Source of the DNA: Streptomyces sp. NBC_01304
GTDB taxonomy: Bacteria; Actinomycetota; Actinomycetes; Streptomycetales; Streptomycetaceae
Assembly: GCF_035975855.1 (NCBI RefSeq)
Contig: NZ_CP109055.1
Location: forward strand, 9,300,001-9,364,000
Length of the DNA: 64,000 nt
Reading direction: 5' to 3'
The notes under the pieces were generated by a model. The model was not told the origin of the DNA and did no database searches. It worked only from the letters and a program-made list of their open reading frames with translations. This document shows, one piece after another, positions 33,890-42,024 of the stretch. Both the position numbers and the translations under genes were made by a program. How positions within the stretch are numbered: the stretch's first letter is position 1; every line of letters starts with the position of its first letter.

Positions 33890-34426
33890 TCAGCCGACTG
33901 CCGGTTCGTCGACCTCGGCGGCCTGCTCCTGCTTAGCCTCAGGGGTAGGAGTCTGGGTCTCCTTGGTTGCTGCTCGTGCCGTGCGGGCGGCTCGCATGGA
34001 TGTGAACTGGTTGTCCAGTGTCTTGTCGTCGACCTTGAACTCGGAGGCCTCGACGGACTTGGTGTTGACCACCAGGCCGGTTCCGCGCGTCGCGGGCATC
34101 ACGTTGCCCTTGAAGCCGTAGACGGTGCCGACCTCGTTGCCGTCCCTGTTCAGGATCGGCTCGGTGTTCGGGCCCGCGGCCTTGATGATCTCCTCCATCT
34201 GGCCGGTGGAGTATGGGGCGCCGTTGTTGTAGCTGGCCTTGCCGTCCTTGCCCTGGATCCGGTCGGACTTCAGGTGCAGATTCGTCTGCTCCGGGCCGCG
34301 CGGATCTCGGGCGTCGAGCTGGACGTCGGCGTACTGGGACTTGCCGTCCTTGGTGACGCCGTTCTTGTAGACCTTCGCGATGAGGTTGACTCCGGTCATC
34401 GAGCCTTTGCCCTTGAGGACTGCCAT
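33890..34426 (-). CDS. Hypothetical protein (178 aa) between relaxase and ClpB-like ATPase
   Basis: Starts MAVLKGKGSMTGVNLIAKVY and looks like a small beta-rich domain (residues 1-120), followed by a disordered tail rich in Ala, Thr, Gln and Glu, reminiscent in shape of single-stranded DNA-binding proteins but without the SSB signature. It is monocistronic, with its own terminator and a palindrome upstream. Position next to the relaxase suggests a DNA-processing role, which is inference. Confidence 0.65.
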   Translation of the reverse strand: MAVLKGKGSMTGVNLIAKVYKNGVTKDGKSQYADVQLDARDPRGPEQTNLHLKSDRIQGKDGKASYNNGAPYSTGQMEEIIKAAGPNTEPILNRDGNEVGTVYGFKGNVMPATRGTGLVVNTKSVEASEFKVDDKTLDNQFTSMRAARTARAATKETQTPTPEAKQEQAAEVDEPAVG

Positions 34427-34528
34427 GGTCTCTTCCTCTGTTTGTTCCGGCGGCCGTCCGGCAAGTCGGCCACGTCAGTCGCATAGTCCGGACAGGATGC
34501 TGATCTCCTGTCGAATGCCCTTCACGCT

Positions 34529-34547
34529 AATACTCCTATAGGGTATT
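34529..34547. promoter_or_regulatory. Palindromic operator-like site upstream of the 178-residue gene
   Basis: AATACTCCTATAGGGTATT is a 19-bp near-perfect palindrome in an AT-rich patch 100 bases upstream of the 34426 start. A second imperfect repeat (ACAGGAT/ATCTCCTGT) lies near 34490-34515. Repressor binding, or part of an origin of transfer beside the relaxase gene, are both possible. Confidence 0.45.
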
Positions 34548-34562
34548 GGGCAAGGCTTGTGA

Positions 34563-36851
34563 CTAGTCTCTCGACTCGCGCTGTATGTCAGTTGAGTAGG
34601 AGTGTGGCTGCGAGTCGAATGCCGTTGCGTTGTCCGCCGTGGTCACAGCCTGCTCGACCTGGGCCTGGACCCGCATGGCGAGGCCGGCGTCCAGCGACGA
34701 AGCCTGGGACCGCCGCACCGGCTCGGTCTGCTCGCGCTCGGCGCGCAGCTGCGCGATCCGGGAGCGCAGCACGAGCGTGCCGGGTTCCTCGCCTGCCTGG
34801 TGAGGCGTCAGCTCCCGGGAGATCCGTGCCATCGCCGCGACATCGTCCACCGGCAGATCGGAAATTGCCGCGGTCTGGCCGGACTGGTCCAGGTAGTCCA
34901 TCGCCGCCAGCAGCAGCCGCCGGCGTTCCCTGGCCGTCTCGACGAAGGCCTGGCGCGTCTGCGGCCCGATCTCGACGTCGGTGACGAAGTCGAATCCCAG
35001 GTGGTGCAGGTCCAGGGCCTTGACCGCGTCGAAGTCAAACGCGGCACCGGTGGCGATGTTGAAGTCCGTGCTGACCGCGTCGGTCCGCGTACCGGCCTGG
35101 CCATCGGCGTTCGATCCCACGCGCAGCACCAGGCCGAAGGAAGCGAGATCGTCCCGCAGGCCGTCCACCTTCTGGTCGTACGACTGCTTCATCGTCCGGA
35201 TACGCGCGTCCAGCACCGCCCGGCCACGCTTGCCCTCAGTCAGGAGCCGGCCGCCAGGCTGGTCGTAGATTGTCCGGCCCAGGTTCTCGGCTTCCTCGGG
35301 GTCTTTCATCCGCTGAAGGGAGGCATCCGCGCGCAACGCCATGAGCGAGAGCAGCCGCTGGCCGTAGGTCGCCACGTCCTGCTGCTGCTTGTACCACTGG
35401 CCGGCGTCCCCGAGGAAGGGCAGGAAGTGCCGGTACTTGCTCATCAGCTGCCGGTGGTAGTTCTCCTCGAAGCGGTAGAAGTCGTACAGGGGGCGCGAGT
35501 CCTCGGCGGCGATCCCGGCCTTTTCGGCCTGTTCCCACTGGCGCACGAGATCGCGGTAGACCGCGGCCTTCTCCCGGCGATGGCGCAGGCGTGAGGCATA
35601 GCTGCGCAGCCGGAATCCGAAGGAGACCAAGTCGGCCTCGGCGTTCTCGTCTTCGCCCTGACGGTCCGCGGCGAGCACCGCCATCTGCTGGTAGTCCATC
35701 CCCATGACCTCGAGCATCGGCGTGCGCACCCACAGCTCCGGCTCAGGCATGGACCGCAGCATCTGGTAGACGCCGTTGACGGCGCGCTCCATGATCTGCG
35801 TACGCCCCTGCTCGACCAGCTTCTGCCATTGCTTAGTGCTCAAAGACTCCTTCGCGCGGCGCTTGTTGGCGTAGTCGACGATGCGTTCCATGGCCTGAGG
35901 CATCGGGGACCCGGCACGGTCGAGTTGCTCCATCACGAGCTCGGTCACCAGTTGGTTCGCCTTGCGCATGCGGGCGTCATCCGAACCGGCGCGCCACAAG
36001 GCGCGCTCTGCCGGCAGGCAGGCGAGCAGGAACTGCGGCAGGGACTCGGAGCGGATCCGCTCGTGCGCCCACCGCTTGATGAAGGTGGTGACATTGCGCC
36101 GCTCGTAACCGACGGCGCTGGAGATATGAGCCACCGCCTGCTTCTCATCGAGCCAGGCGTCAACACCGCGACGGAGCCTGGACTTGTGCCGGTCCAGAAG
36201 CTTGCCGCGCTGCGTACCGTTCTTCGTCACCTGGCCCTGGCCGCCGTCGACCATGGCCAGGTGGCAGTGCACATGCTCGGTGTCGACCTGAATGACCCCG
36301 ACGTAGCGCAGGTCGTCGAAGCCGCTGGTGCCCGAGCCCATCCGCTCCAGACCGTGCATCACCGCCATGCGCAGCTTCATCTGGTCGATGTGGCCGCGGT
36401 AGTCGCCGCGGGCTTCACAGTGGAAGTCCTCGTCGACGATCTTGTGCTTGCGCAGGTACTCCTCGTCGAAGGACAGCACCGTCTTGAGGACGGTCTTGCC
36501 GTTCTCGAAGTGCTGCTGGATGTCCTTGCCTGCCGCGCGCAGCTGCTCGTCGGAGAGGGAGACCGAGCCGTAGCCGAAGGCCACGCCACCGGCCCCCTGG
36601 GCCTGGCGCATCTCATGCTTCGCCGCACGCCGCGAAATACCGGCGCGCTCGACGGCCGACTCTCGCGCCATGTAGCGCATGATGAAGTCGTCAGTGCGCA
36701 AGCGCTGGATCGGAGCCAGCGACTCGGTCGCCTGCTCGCGCGCCATGTACCGGGTGACGTAGTCGCCCGGCGTCGCGCCGCGCGATCCCTTGCCGCCGGG
36801 CAGCGGCACACTGAACTCGTTGACCACGATGATGTCCTGCTTCAATCCCAC
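34563..36851 (-). CDS. Relaxase (MobP/MobL-like, HxHxH) for conjugative DNA processing
   Basis: A 762-residue protein whose first 220 residues match the mobilisation relaxase fold. The metal-binding histidine triad is HVHCHLAMVD (H193, H195, H197), preceded by VGVIQVD, the usual beta strand. Duplicated ATPGDYVTRYMARE and DDFIMRYMARE segments near residues 26-40 and 54-64 supply conserved tyrosines (Y31, Y35, Y60) as candidate nucleophiles. The C-terminal 500 residues are helical and charged, without a recognised helicase motif. It would nick at oriT and pilot the strand to the VirD4-like ATPase. The closest remembered family is MobP2 of Gram-positive elements. Confidence 0.8.
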   Translation of the reverse strand: MGLKQDIIVVNEFSVPLPGGKGSRGATPGDYVTRYMAREQATESLAPIQRLRTDDFIMRYMARESAVERAGISRRAAKHEMRQAQGAGGVAFGYGSVSLSDEQLRAAGKDIQQHFENGKTVLKTVLSFDEEYLRKHKIVDEDFHCEARGDYRGHIDQMKLRMAVMHGLERMGSGTSGFDDLRYVGVIQVDTEHVHCHLAMVDGGQGQVTKNGTQRGKLLDRHKSRLRRGVDAWLDEKQAVAHISSAVGYERRNVTTFIKRWAHERIRSESLPQFLLACLPAERALWRAGSDDARMRKANQLVTELVMEQLDRAGSPMPQAMERIVDYANKRRAKESLSTKQWQKLVEQGRTQIMERAVNGVYQMLRSMPEPELWVRTPMLEVMGMDYQQMAVLAADRQGEDENAEADLVSFGFRLRSYASRLRHRREKAAVYRDLVRQWEQAEKAGIAAEDSRPLYDFYRFEENYHRQLMSKYRHFLPFLGDAGQWYKQQQDVATYGQRLLSLMALRADASLQRMKDPEEAENLGRTIYDQPGGRLLTEGKRGRAVLDARIRTMKQSYDQKVDGLRDDLASFGLVLRVGSNADGQAGTRTDAVSTDFNIATGAAFDFDAVKALDLHHLGFDFVTDVEIGPQTRQAFVETARERRRLLLAAMDYLDQSGQTAAISDLPVDDVAAMARISRELTPHQAGEEPGTLVLRSRIAQLRAEREQTEPVRRSQASSLDAGLAMRVQAQVEQAVTTADNATAFDSQPHSYSTDIQRESRD

Positions 36852-36887
36852 CGTCGCCCTCCTTCCTGTCCCGGTACCGATGCACTA

Positions 36888-36922
36888 CGGCCCCGGCTGC
36901 TGCTCGCCAGCAACTGGGGCCG
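36888..36922 (-). terminator. Hairpin between the 348-residue gene and the relaxase
   Basis: CGGCCCC (36888-36894) pairs with GGGGCCG (36916-36922), and the inner CTGCTG pairs with CAGCA. Probably an attenuator or terminator 25 bases past the stop at 36947. Confidence 0.5.
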
Positions 36923-36946
36923 CGCTCGCCATGCCCGGTCTGTCCG

Positions 36947-37993
36947 TCAAGACCCCAGGCTCTGTCCGCCGTCCTCGCCGAAGGCCAGATCGGCTGCGCG
37001 CCGGGTCACCTGGTGCTTGAGTTCGTCCAGATCGGGAGCGGGCTTGACCTCACGCGGCCGGGCCTCCTGCTCCTGCTCCTCCAGCTCCGAGAGATCCAGT
37101 GACGGGTCGCGCTGCGCCTCACGGGCCGGGACCGGGGGAGCGAGCGGCTCCTCCTGCTCCTCGCCGGTCTGCAAGGCCGGTGCCACGCGTTGTTTGTAGA
37201 GGTTCTCCGTGGTGCCCTCAGTGCTCGCGCGCTCGCTCTGGTACTGCTCCCGTTCAGCGGCGATATCCGCCTCGATCTGCCGCAGACGCGCGCTCATACC
37301 GTCAGCAACCGGCGCTGCATCAGGCGCGGGCACTGCGACGACCTGCTGGGCCTCGGTGTCCAGGCCCAGCTCGTCCTCGGTGAACAGCGAGTTGATCGCG
37401 TCCGCACGTGCCTTCAGCCCGCGCACATCGACCACAGCCTCAGCCCGCGAGGCGCCGTCCTTGGAGTGGTCGGCGAAGTAGCCCGCGAGGTCGTAGCCGC
37501 TGGACTCGATATCGATCTCCAGGCCCCCGATGCCGTGGATCTGAGTGAAGACCACGGGCACATCACCTTCCGTCCGCGCTCCCGACGGAGCGAGCACGAG
37601 CATGTCCGCGGTGGCCGGCAGCTCCCACTCGATCCCGGTGATCTGCTCAGGCACGGTGAAGCCGCTCGTGAAGTAGCCCTTGCCGGCGAGCACGACCAAC
37701 TGCTGGTCATCGAACTCGTAGAAGGCGTCCACCTTCTCGCCCTGGCCGGGGGAGTAGGTCACCTGGGAGATACCGAACGGCAGGGCCGCGGCCGGGGTGA
37801 CCGAGCGCAGCTCGCCCGTCATGTGCAGATAGGGCCGGTAGTTCTCCTCCTTGCCCCGGTGCTTGAGGTCGAGCGATTCGACCATGACACCGAGCTCGGC
37901 GGCCACCCCCTCCAGCCGGTACGTCTCCACTCCCCGTTCACGCAGGACACGGTGGGCCCATACGTCGTTCATCGTCAGTCCCGCGGTGCGCAT
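36947..37993 (-). CDS. Hypothetical protein (348 aa) upstream of relaxase
   Basis: The ATG at 37993 shares its A with the stop of the preceding membrane-protein gene (TGATG), so I use it rather than a longer in-frame start. Residues 1-210 look like a soluble alpha/beta domain (MRTAGLTMNDVWAHRVLRER, then ITGIEWELPATADMLVLAPS); the rest is acidic, Pro/Glu-rich and helical. No family recognised. Operon position suggests a cytoplasmic component of the transfer system. Confidence 0.68.
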   Translation of the reverse strand: MRTAGLTMNDVWAHRVLRERGVETYRLEGVAAELGVMVESLDLKHRGKEENYRPYLHMTGELRSVTPAAALPFGISQVTYSPGQGEKVDAFYEFDDQQLVVLAGKGYFTSGFTVPEQITGIEWELPATADMLVLAPSGARTEGDVPVVFTQIHGIGGLEIDIESSGYDLAGYFADHSKDGASRAEAVVDVRGLKARADAINSLFTEDELGLDTEAQQVVAVPAPDAAPVADGMSARLRQIEADIAAEREQYQSERASTEGTTENLYKQRVAPALQTGEEQEEPLAPPVPAREAQRDPSLDLSELEEQEQEARPREVKPAPDLDELKHQVTRRAADLAFGEDGGQSLGS

Positions 37994-38517
37994 CACTTGC
38001 TCCTCTTGCGGCTGGTCTTGCTCCGGTCGCTGGCCCTGGTCGCGGACTTCGGTGTGACGTCGGCCCCGGTCGCCTCGCCCCGGGCGTCCCGGATCTTCGC
38101 GGTCATCCGCGTTGCCCAGCGCCACATGCGGCGCATCACGACGAACTCGCCCGCGGCGAGCAGTGCGACCAGGAAGAGGAGCGGCAGCAGCCACATGGCG
38201 ATGGTGCCGTCCGCGCTGAGTGCACCCCGGGATGCACCTGAGCGCTGGTGCAGCCATGCGCCCAGCAGCGGGATGACGACCGTGGCGGTGATGAACGCCA
38301 GCAGGTAGTCGGCGAGAAGGACGATGACCCGGAAGAACCCCGCCCACAGCGCGACGGAGAACCTGCCGGTCTCCTTCTTCGGGGCCAGACGCCGCCATCC
38401 GGTGCGCAGCTTCGAATCCGTGTGTTCCTTCACGGGCTTCGCCGTGGTCTTCTTCGCTGTCGCGGCCGTGCTCGTCGGGGCGGTCGTCTCGGTCTTCTCC
38501 AGGGTCTGGGTCGGCAT
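37993..38517 (-). CDS. Integral membrane protein of the transfer operon (174 aa)
   Basis: A Thr/Lys-rich N-terminal 50 residues are followed by two long hydrophobic regions: residues about 57-90 (VIVLLADYLLAFITATVVIP) and about 108-130 (MWLLPLLFLVALLAAGEFVV). The basic C-terminal tail (SKTSRKRSK) faces the cytoplasm. Coupled to the downstream gene. Possibly a channel component; no VirB3/VirB6 signature was recognised. Confidence 0.68.
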   Translation of the reverse strand: MPTQTLEKTETTAPTSTAATAKKTTAKPVKEHTDSKLRTGWRRLAPKKETGRFSVALWAGFFRVIVLLADYLLAFITATVVIPLLGAWLHQRSGASRGALSADGTIAMWLLPLLFLVALLAAGEFVVMRRMWRWATRMTAKIRDARGEATGADVTPKSATRASDRSKTSRKRSK

Positions 38518-38580
38518 GTTCGCGTCCTTACGTCTCGTCGGGGTCTTGTGGGATGCGTGCTGAAGCGGTGGGCGCTGTGC

Positions 38581-39291
38581 TCACCCGGCCGGCTTGGGGG
38601 AGGGCTGTTCCCCGCTGGCGGCGGCGAGGGTGCCGCGAGTTTTGTCGGAGGCCCGATAGGCGTCCAGCGACGTCACCGTGCCGTCGGGAGAGGTGGAGTA
38701 GGTGAAGACCGCGAACTCGCTCTTGGCGGCGCTGTTCTGATCCGTTCCGACGTGGACGGGGTCGAGCCGGGCCATCCCCGTGTAGGAGTAGTTCTGGCCC
38801 TGCACCCGGCTCACATCGATGTCCAGATCTGCGAGCCTGTACGTCGGCCCGGTGCCCTTCGTGGCTCCGGTTGCCGTCATCCACTGCGGTACGAACTCGG
38901 TGAGGACCCGGGACTGGTGGTCGAGGAAGCCGTAGCGCGCGTCGAGCAGTGCCTGCTGCTCCTTGACGGTCCGGGTCGACGCCGAGCTGCCGGTGAGGCT
39001 GAGCAGGAGGGACCGGCCCGTCGTCCTGTCACGGTTGACCCGCTCGATGTCCATGCCCGGCAGCTGAACCAGCAGCGCGGTGTGTCGTGTTGCGAGCTGG
39101 GCCTGGGCGTTGGCGAGGTTGCCTTCGAGCTTCTGGACGACCGAATCAGCCTGGGTGTCCGATGGTGCAGGACCGTCGCTGAGCAGGCTGGCTCCGAGCG
39201 TGGCCACCGAGAGAACGAGCAGCGCCCCGGTGCCGCCGAGCAGGATCTTCCCGGCGCGCTGGCGCAGCGTGTCCCTGATCTCCTCCTTCAC
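38581..39291 (-). CDS. Bitopic transfer protein B2 (VirB8/TcpC-like, 236 aa)
   Basis: One membrane segment at residues 15-36 (ILLGGTGALLVLSVATLGAS) and an outside domain of 200 residues. The C-terminal FAVFTYSTSPDGTVTSLDAY matches the end of the protein encoded at 40152-40853, and the middle regions also align, so the two are paralogues. The GTG start overlaps the stop of the preceding gene (GTGA). VirB8/TcpC-type proteins form the periplasmic or wall-facing scaffold of type IV secretion channels. Confidence 0.65.
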   Translation of the reverse strand: MKEEIRDTLRQRAGKILLGGTGALLVLSVATLGASLLSDGPAPSDTQADSVVQKLEGNLANAQAQLATRHTALLVQLPGMDIERVNRDRTTGRSLLLSLTGSSASTRTVKEQQALLDARYGFLDHQSRVLTEFVPQWMTATGATKGTGPTYRLADLDIDVSRVQGQNYSYTGMARLDPVHVGTDQNSAAKSEFAVFTYSTSPDGTVTSLDAYRASDKTRGTLAAASGEQPSPKPAG

Positions 39292-40076
39292 GGTGCCTTC
39301 ACCTCCTGCTTCAAGGCCTCGCCGGTGGCCGTCGTGCCGGTCTGGATGTTCACGAACGCCCGGCGGACCAGGTCGTAATCGGCGCGGGCCCAGGCCAGCA
39401 CCGCCGGCCTCTCACCCGCACCCGTCCTGGTCTCCATCGCCAGCCAGGTCACCGTGATGGTGCTGTCGTCGTTGACCAGGTGGGGCACCTGGGCGACCCA
39501 CTTGAAGCCGGAGTCGAAGCTCATCGGGATCCCGGCGCCTGCCGCCACGTCCTTGTCACTGGCGAGGAGGTACCACGGCCCGAGGTCTGGCTGGTGCACC
39601 GAGGGGGCGAAGTAGGGGGTGAGGTTGCGCAGTGTCGACTGGGGCGTCGCCATGTCGAGCGTGCCGCCGTCCGCCGCCACACGGGGCGTCAGGTAGCGGT
39701 AGTCGTTCTGCAGCTTCGCGACCTGACCAGCGGCTGTCAGGGCCGCGGCCAGACCACGCTCGGCGTCGTCGGCCTTCGGCAGCGCCGCCGTCTTCGCCTC
39801 AGCGGTCCTGATCTGCTCCTGCAGAGAGGAGATCTCCGGTGCTGCCGTATCGCTCACCGCGCTGTGACCGCCGGAGAACCCCGCGGAGAGCACGAAGCAC
39901 ACCAGTGCGCCCACCCCCATGCTCACCCCGGCCACGAGGCTGCGCTTGCGCCGTCCACCAGCGGGGTCGGTCTGCTCAGGAGTGTCCGCGCCCTCTCGCG
40001 AGGGTGTGGACGTCGCGACGAAGCGCGTCTTGCGCACTGCGCCACCGCCCGACTCGCTGGCCTGTGTCGATGCCAT
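39288..40076 (-). CDS. Bitopic transfer protein A2 (VirB8/TcpC-like, 262 aa)
   Basis: A cytoplasmic 47-residue N-terminus, one membrane helix (SLVAGVSMGVGALVCFVLSA), a short coiled coil and a C-terminal domain ending with TVTWLAMETRTGAGERPAVL and AWARADYDLVRRAF. That block aligns with VVWLCRDTKSGEVLTWASAR in the protein at 40850-41833, making them paralogues. Translationally coupled to B2. Confidence 0.65.
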   Translation of the reverse strand: MASTQASESGGGAVRKTRFVATSTPSREGADTPEQTDPAGGRRKRSLVAGVSMGVGALVCFVLSAGFSGGHSAVSDTAAPEISSLQEQIRTAEAKTAALPKADDAERGLAAALTAAGQVAKLQNDYRYLTPRVAADGGTLDMATPQSTLRNLTPYFAPSVHQPDLGPWYLLASDKDVAAGAGIPMSFDSGFKWVAQVPHLVNDDSTITVTWLAMETRTGAGERPAVLAWARADYDLVRRAFVNIQTGTTATGEALKQEVKAP

Positions 40077-40113
40077 TGGCCCTCAACTCGCCGTTTCACT
40101 CGAATACCAGGAC

Positions 40114-40135
40114 GACTCTATCGACAGGATGAGTC
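40114..40135. promoter_or_regulatory. Inverted GACTC/GAGTC site with -10-like TAGAGT
   Basis: GACTCtatcgacaggatGAGTC lies between genes B1 and A2. On the minus strand it contains TCGATAGAGTCG, giving a possible -10 (TAGAGT) 39 bases before the A2 start. The GACTC/GAGTC arms recur in other intergenic regions of the module. Confidence 0.45.
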
Positions 40136-40151
40136 AAAAAGGGGGCGGGTA

Positions 40152-40853
40152 TCATTTGGAATGACGGGTATTGCCACTCGCGGGTACGCCGGAGAGTCTC
40201 GAGACCTTGCCCTGGGCGTCGACCGTGACGAAGAGCAGCACGTGCCGGTGCGCCGTGACACTGGCTTTGCTCGCCTTGTTCTGGGACACCGCGTCGGAGG
40301 TGGCCTCGACGTCGGCCAGGACGGCGTAGCTGTAGATGCCCGCCTTGACGTCGACGACCTCGATGTCCGGATCCGCGCCAAGGGCCGAGTTCAGACCGGC
40401 CGTGTCGATGTAGTAGTAACGCCGCCCACGGGAGTCCTCGTTGAACCTCGAGGCAGGCATGAACGACTTCAGGAACGTCTCGTTCTCGGTGAGGCCGAAC
40501 CGGCTTTTCAGGCTCTCGCGCGCCTCCTCGTAGCTCTGTCCCGAATCCCATGTGAAGGCCGTCGAGAGCAGCGACTTGATGCGCTCACCGTCGGCGCTCA
40601 GCCGGCTTTGGCTGACGCCCAGGGCCGCCATGACGTCCGCGTTCACCTGCTCGGCGTTCTTCTTCCGGATACCTGCCACCTGTTCCCCGATGTCCTTGAT
40701 CTGGGCTTCCTGCTTGCCCAGGGCCGTATGCTGGCTGCTCCAGGTCGCACCGGAAGCCGCCGCGACGACCGTGAGGACCGCTGCCGTCACCAAGGCCGAG
40801 CGGTTGTGCCGGAAGAATCCCCGCCGCACGGGTGCTGCCGTCTGCTCCGTCAT
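40152..40853 (-). CDS. Bitopic transfer protein B1 (VirB8/TcpC-like, 233 aa)
   Basis: One membrane helix at about residues 21-38 (LVTAAVLTVVAAASGATW), a coiled region and an outside domain with RYYYIDTAGLNSALGADPDI and HRHVLLFVTVDAQGKVSRLS. Aligns with B2 (38581-39291). The ATG overlaps the stop of A1 (ATGA). Confidence 0.65.
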   Translation of the reverse strand: MTEQTAAPVRRGFFRHNRSALVTAAVLTVVAAASGATWSSQHTALGKQEAQIKDIGEQVAGIRKKNAEQVNADVMAALGVSQSRLSADGERIKSLLSTAFTWDSGQSYEEARESLKSRFGLTENETFLKSFMPASRFNEDSRGRRYYYIDTAGLNSALGADPDIEVVDVKAGIYSYAVLADVEATSDAVSQNKASKASVTAHRHVLLFVTVDAQGKVSRLSGVPASGNTRHSK

Positions 40854-41833
40854 CGCGTCCCGCCCTTCTTTTGTGTGCCCGCACCGCCGAGCTCAGGGAT
40901 CTCTGGCCCGGCCGGCATCTTGATCGCGGGGTTCTCGTGCCGAGCCCCGGCGGCGGTCACCACGAGCATCAAGCGGTCGAAGGCCCCCGTCGCGCCGTCG
41001 CGCACATAGCGCGCACTCGCCCAGGTGAGCACCTCGCCGCTCTTCGTGTCCCGGCACAGCCAGACGACCTTCGCCTGGTTCGTCGCGCCCGAGCCTCCCT
41101 TCACGCCCAGATTGGGCATCACCGTCTCGACCTTCCACGCGTACGTGCTCGGGGCTGCTGCGCTCCGGCCGGCGTAGCGGATGTACCAGGCGTGGCGCGG
41201 ATCGATCTCGGTGGTCGCATCGAACGGCGTCAGTGACGAGGTGCTGTAGGCCTCCTTGTCGCTGACCAGGAAGGAGTCCTTGCTGAACAGCGCTGCCATG
41301 TCCCGGCGGTGCTCGATGATCTCCAATGCGGCCTGGTTAGGGGTCCCGTTGTTCGGGCTGGGCTGGACGCCGGCCTGGTGGTAGAGCGCGGCGAAGGTCT
41401 GCTCCCCAGCCGCGACCTTCTTCGCGTCGGCGGCTGCAGCCTCGGCGAGCGTGGACAGCTGTGCCCGGGCGTCCTCCTTCACAGGCGTGGGCCGGGCATC
41501 GTCCAGCTGCCCCTTGAGCTGGACGATCCGAGCCTCGTTGTCCGCCGTGCTCGCCTTGAAGCTCTCGCCTGCCACGCCCGTGGCGACGACCAGGGCGAGG
41601 ATCCCGACCCCCATCACTGCCGTCAGACTGCGCCGGACCAGGCGCGCGGTGCCCTCCGGGCCGCGTGTCTGGACTCGTTCGCGCTGGCGCGTTGTCCAGC
41701 TCGCGAAGCACTCTTCGAGCTCGGCTCCGGTGACCTTCCTGCGCGTCTTCGCTGCCGCGGGCTTCGCCTCGGGCATCGGCCCGGTCTCCTGTCCGGGGAC
41801 CGCAATATCGGACTCGTCATGGGCTGTCGTCAC
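40850..41833 (-). CDS. Bitopic transfer protein A1 (VirB8/TcpC-like, 327 aa)
   Basis: A 73-residue cytoplasmic region containing KVTGAELEECFASWTTRQRE, a membrane helix at about 75-93 (AVMGVGILALVVATGVAGES), a coiled coil and a C-terminal domain with HAWYIRYAGRSAAA and VVWLCRDTKSGEVLTWASAR. Paralogous to A2. First gene of the duplicated A-B pair and probably the first gene after the promoter region at 41870-41914. Confidence 0.68.
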   Translation of the reverse strand: MTTAHDESDIAVPGQETGPMPEAKPAAAKTRRKVTGAELEECFASWTTRQRERVQTRGPEGTARLVRRSLTAVMGVGILALVVATGVAGESFKASTADNEARIVQLKGQLDDARPTPVKEDARAQLSTLAEAAAADAKKVAAGEQTFAALYHQAGVQPSPNNGTPNQAALEIIEHRRDMAALFSKDSFLVSDKEAYSTSSLTPFDATTEIDPRHAWYIRYAGRSAAAPSTYAWKVETVMPNLGVKGGSGATNQAKVVWLCRDTKSGEVLTWASARYVRDGATGAFDRLMLVVTAAGARHENPAIKMPAGPEIPELGGAGTQKKGGTR

Positions 41834-41869
41834 GGATCACACCCCTCACTCCGTGTTGCTCTCGTAAAC

Positions 41870-41914
41870 GACTCAAGTCTATCCGCAAAGGGATTCGAGT
41901 CCGACTCTGAATCC
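41870..41914. promoter_or_regulatory. Promoter/operator region upstream of A1
   Basis: The minus strand has TAGACT (41881-41876), a likely -10, about 43 bases upstream of the start. Just upstream is a nested inverted repeat GGATTCGAGTC-CGACTCTGAATCC (41891-41914), placed where a -35 would be, so a repressor or activator could act here. GACTC occurs again at 41870. Confidence 0.5.
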
Positions 41915-41972
41915 ATTCGATAAAGGCTCGGGAAGCGGAGTCGGTACGCAGGGGGCTGTATTTGACATGAAG

Positions 41973-42000
41973 AAGCCGGTGCCCGGATCACCCGGCTTCT
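41973..42000 (-). terminator. Terminator of the peptidoglycan hydrolase gene
   Basis: GAAGCCGG (41973-41980) pairs with CCGGCTTC (41993-42000), 25 bases past the stop at 42025, followed on the minus strand by a TTCATG-containing AT-rich stretch. Confidence 0.65.
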
Positions 42001-42024
42001 CGCTCCCCGATCAGACGCCGCGCA

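Noticed and set aside
36888..36922. Hairpin upstream of the relaxase as oriT
   Set aside because: It looks like a terminator for the 348-residue gene and has no AT-rich nick region; kept only as an alternative.
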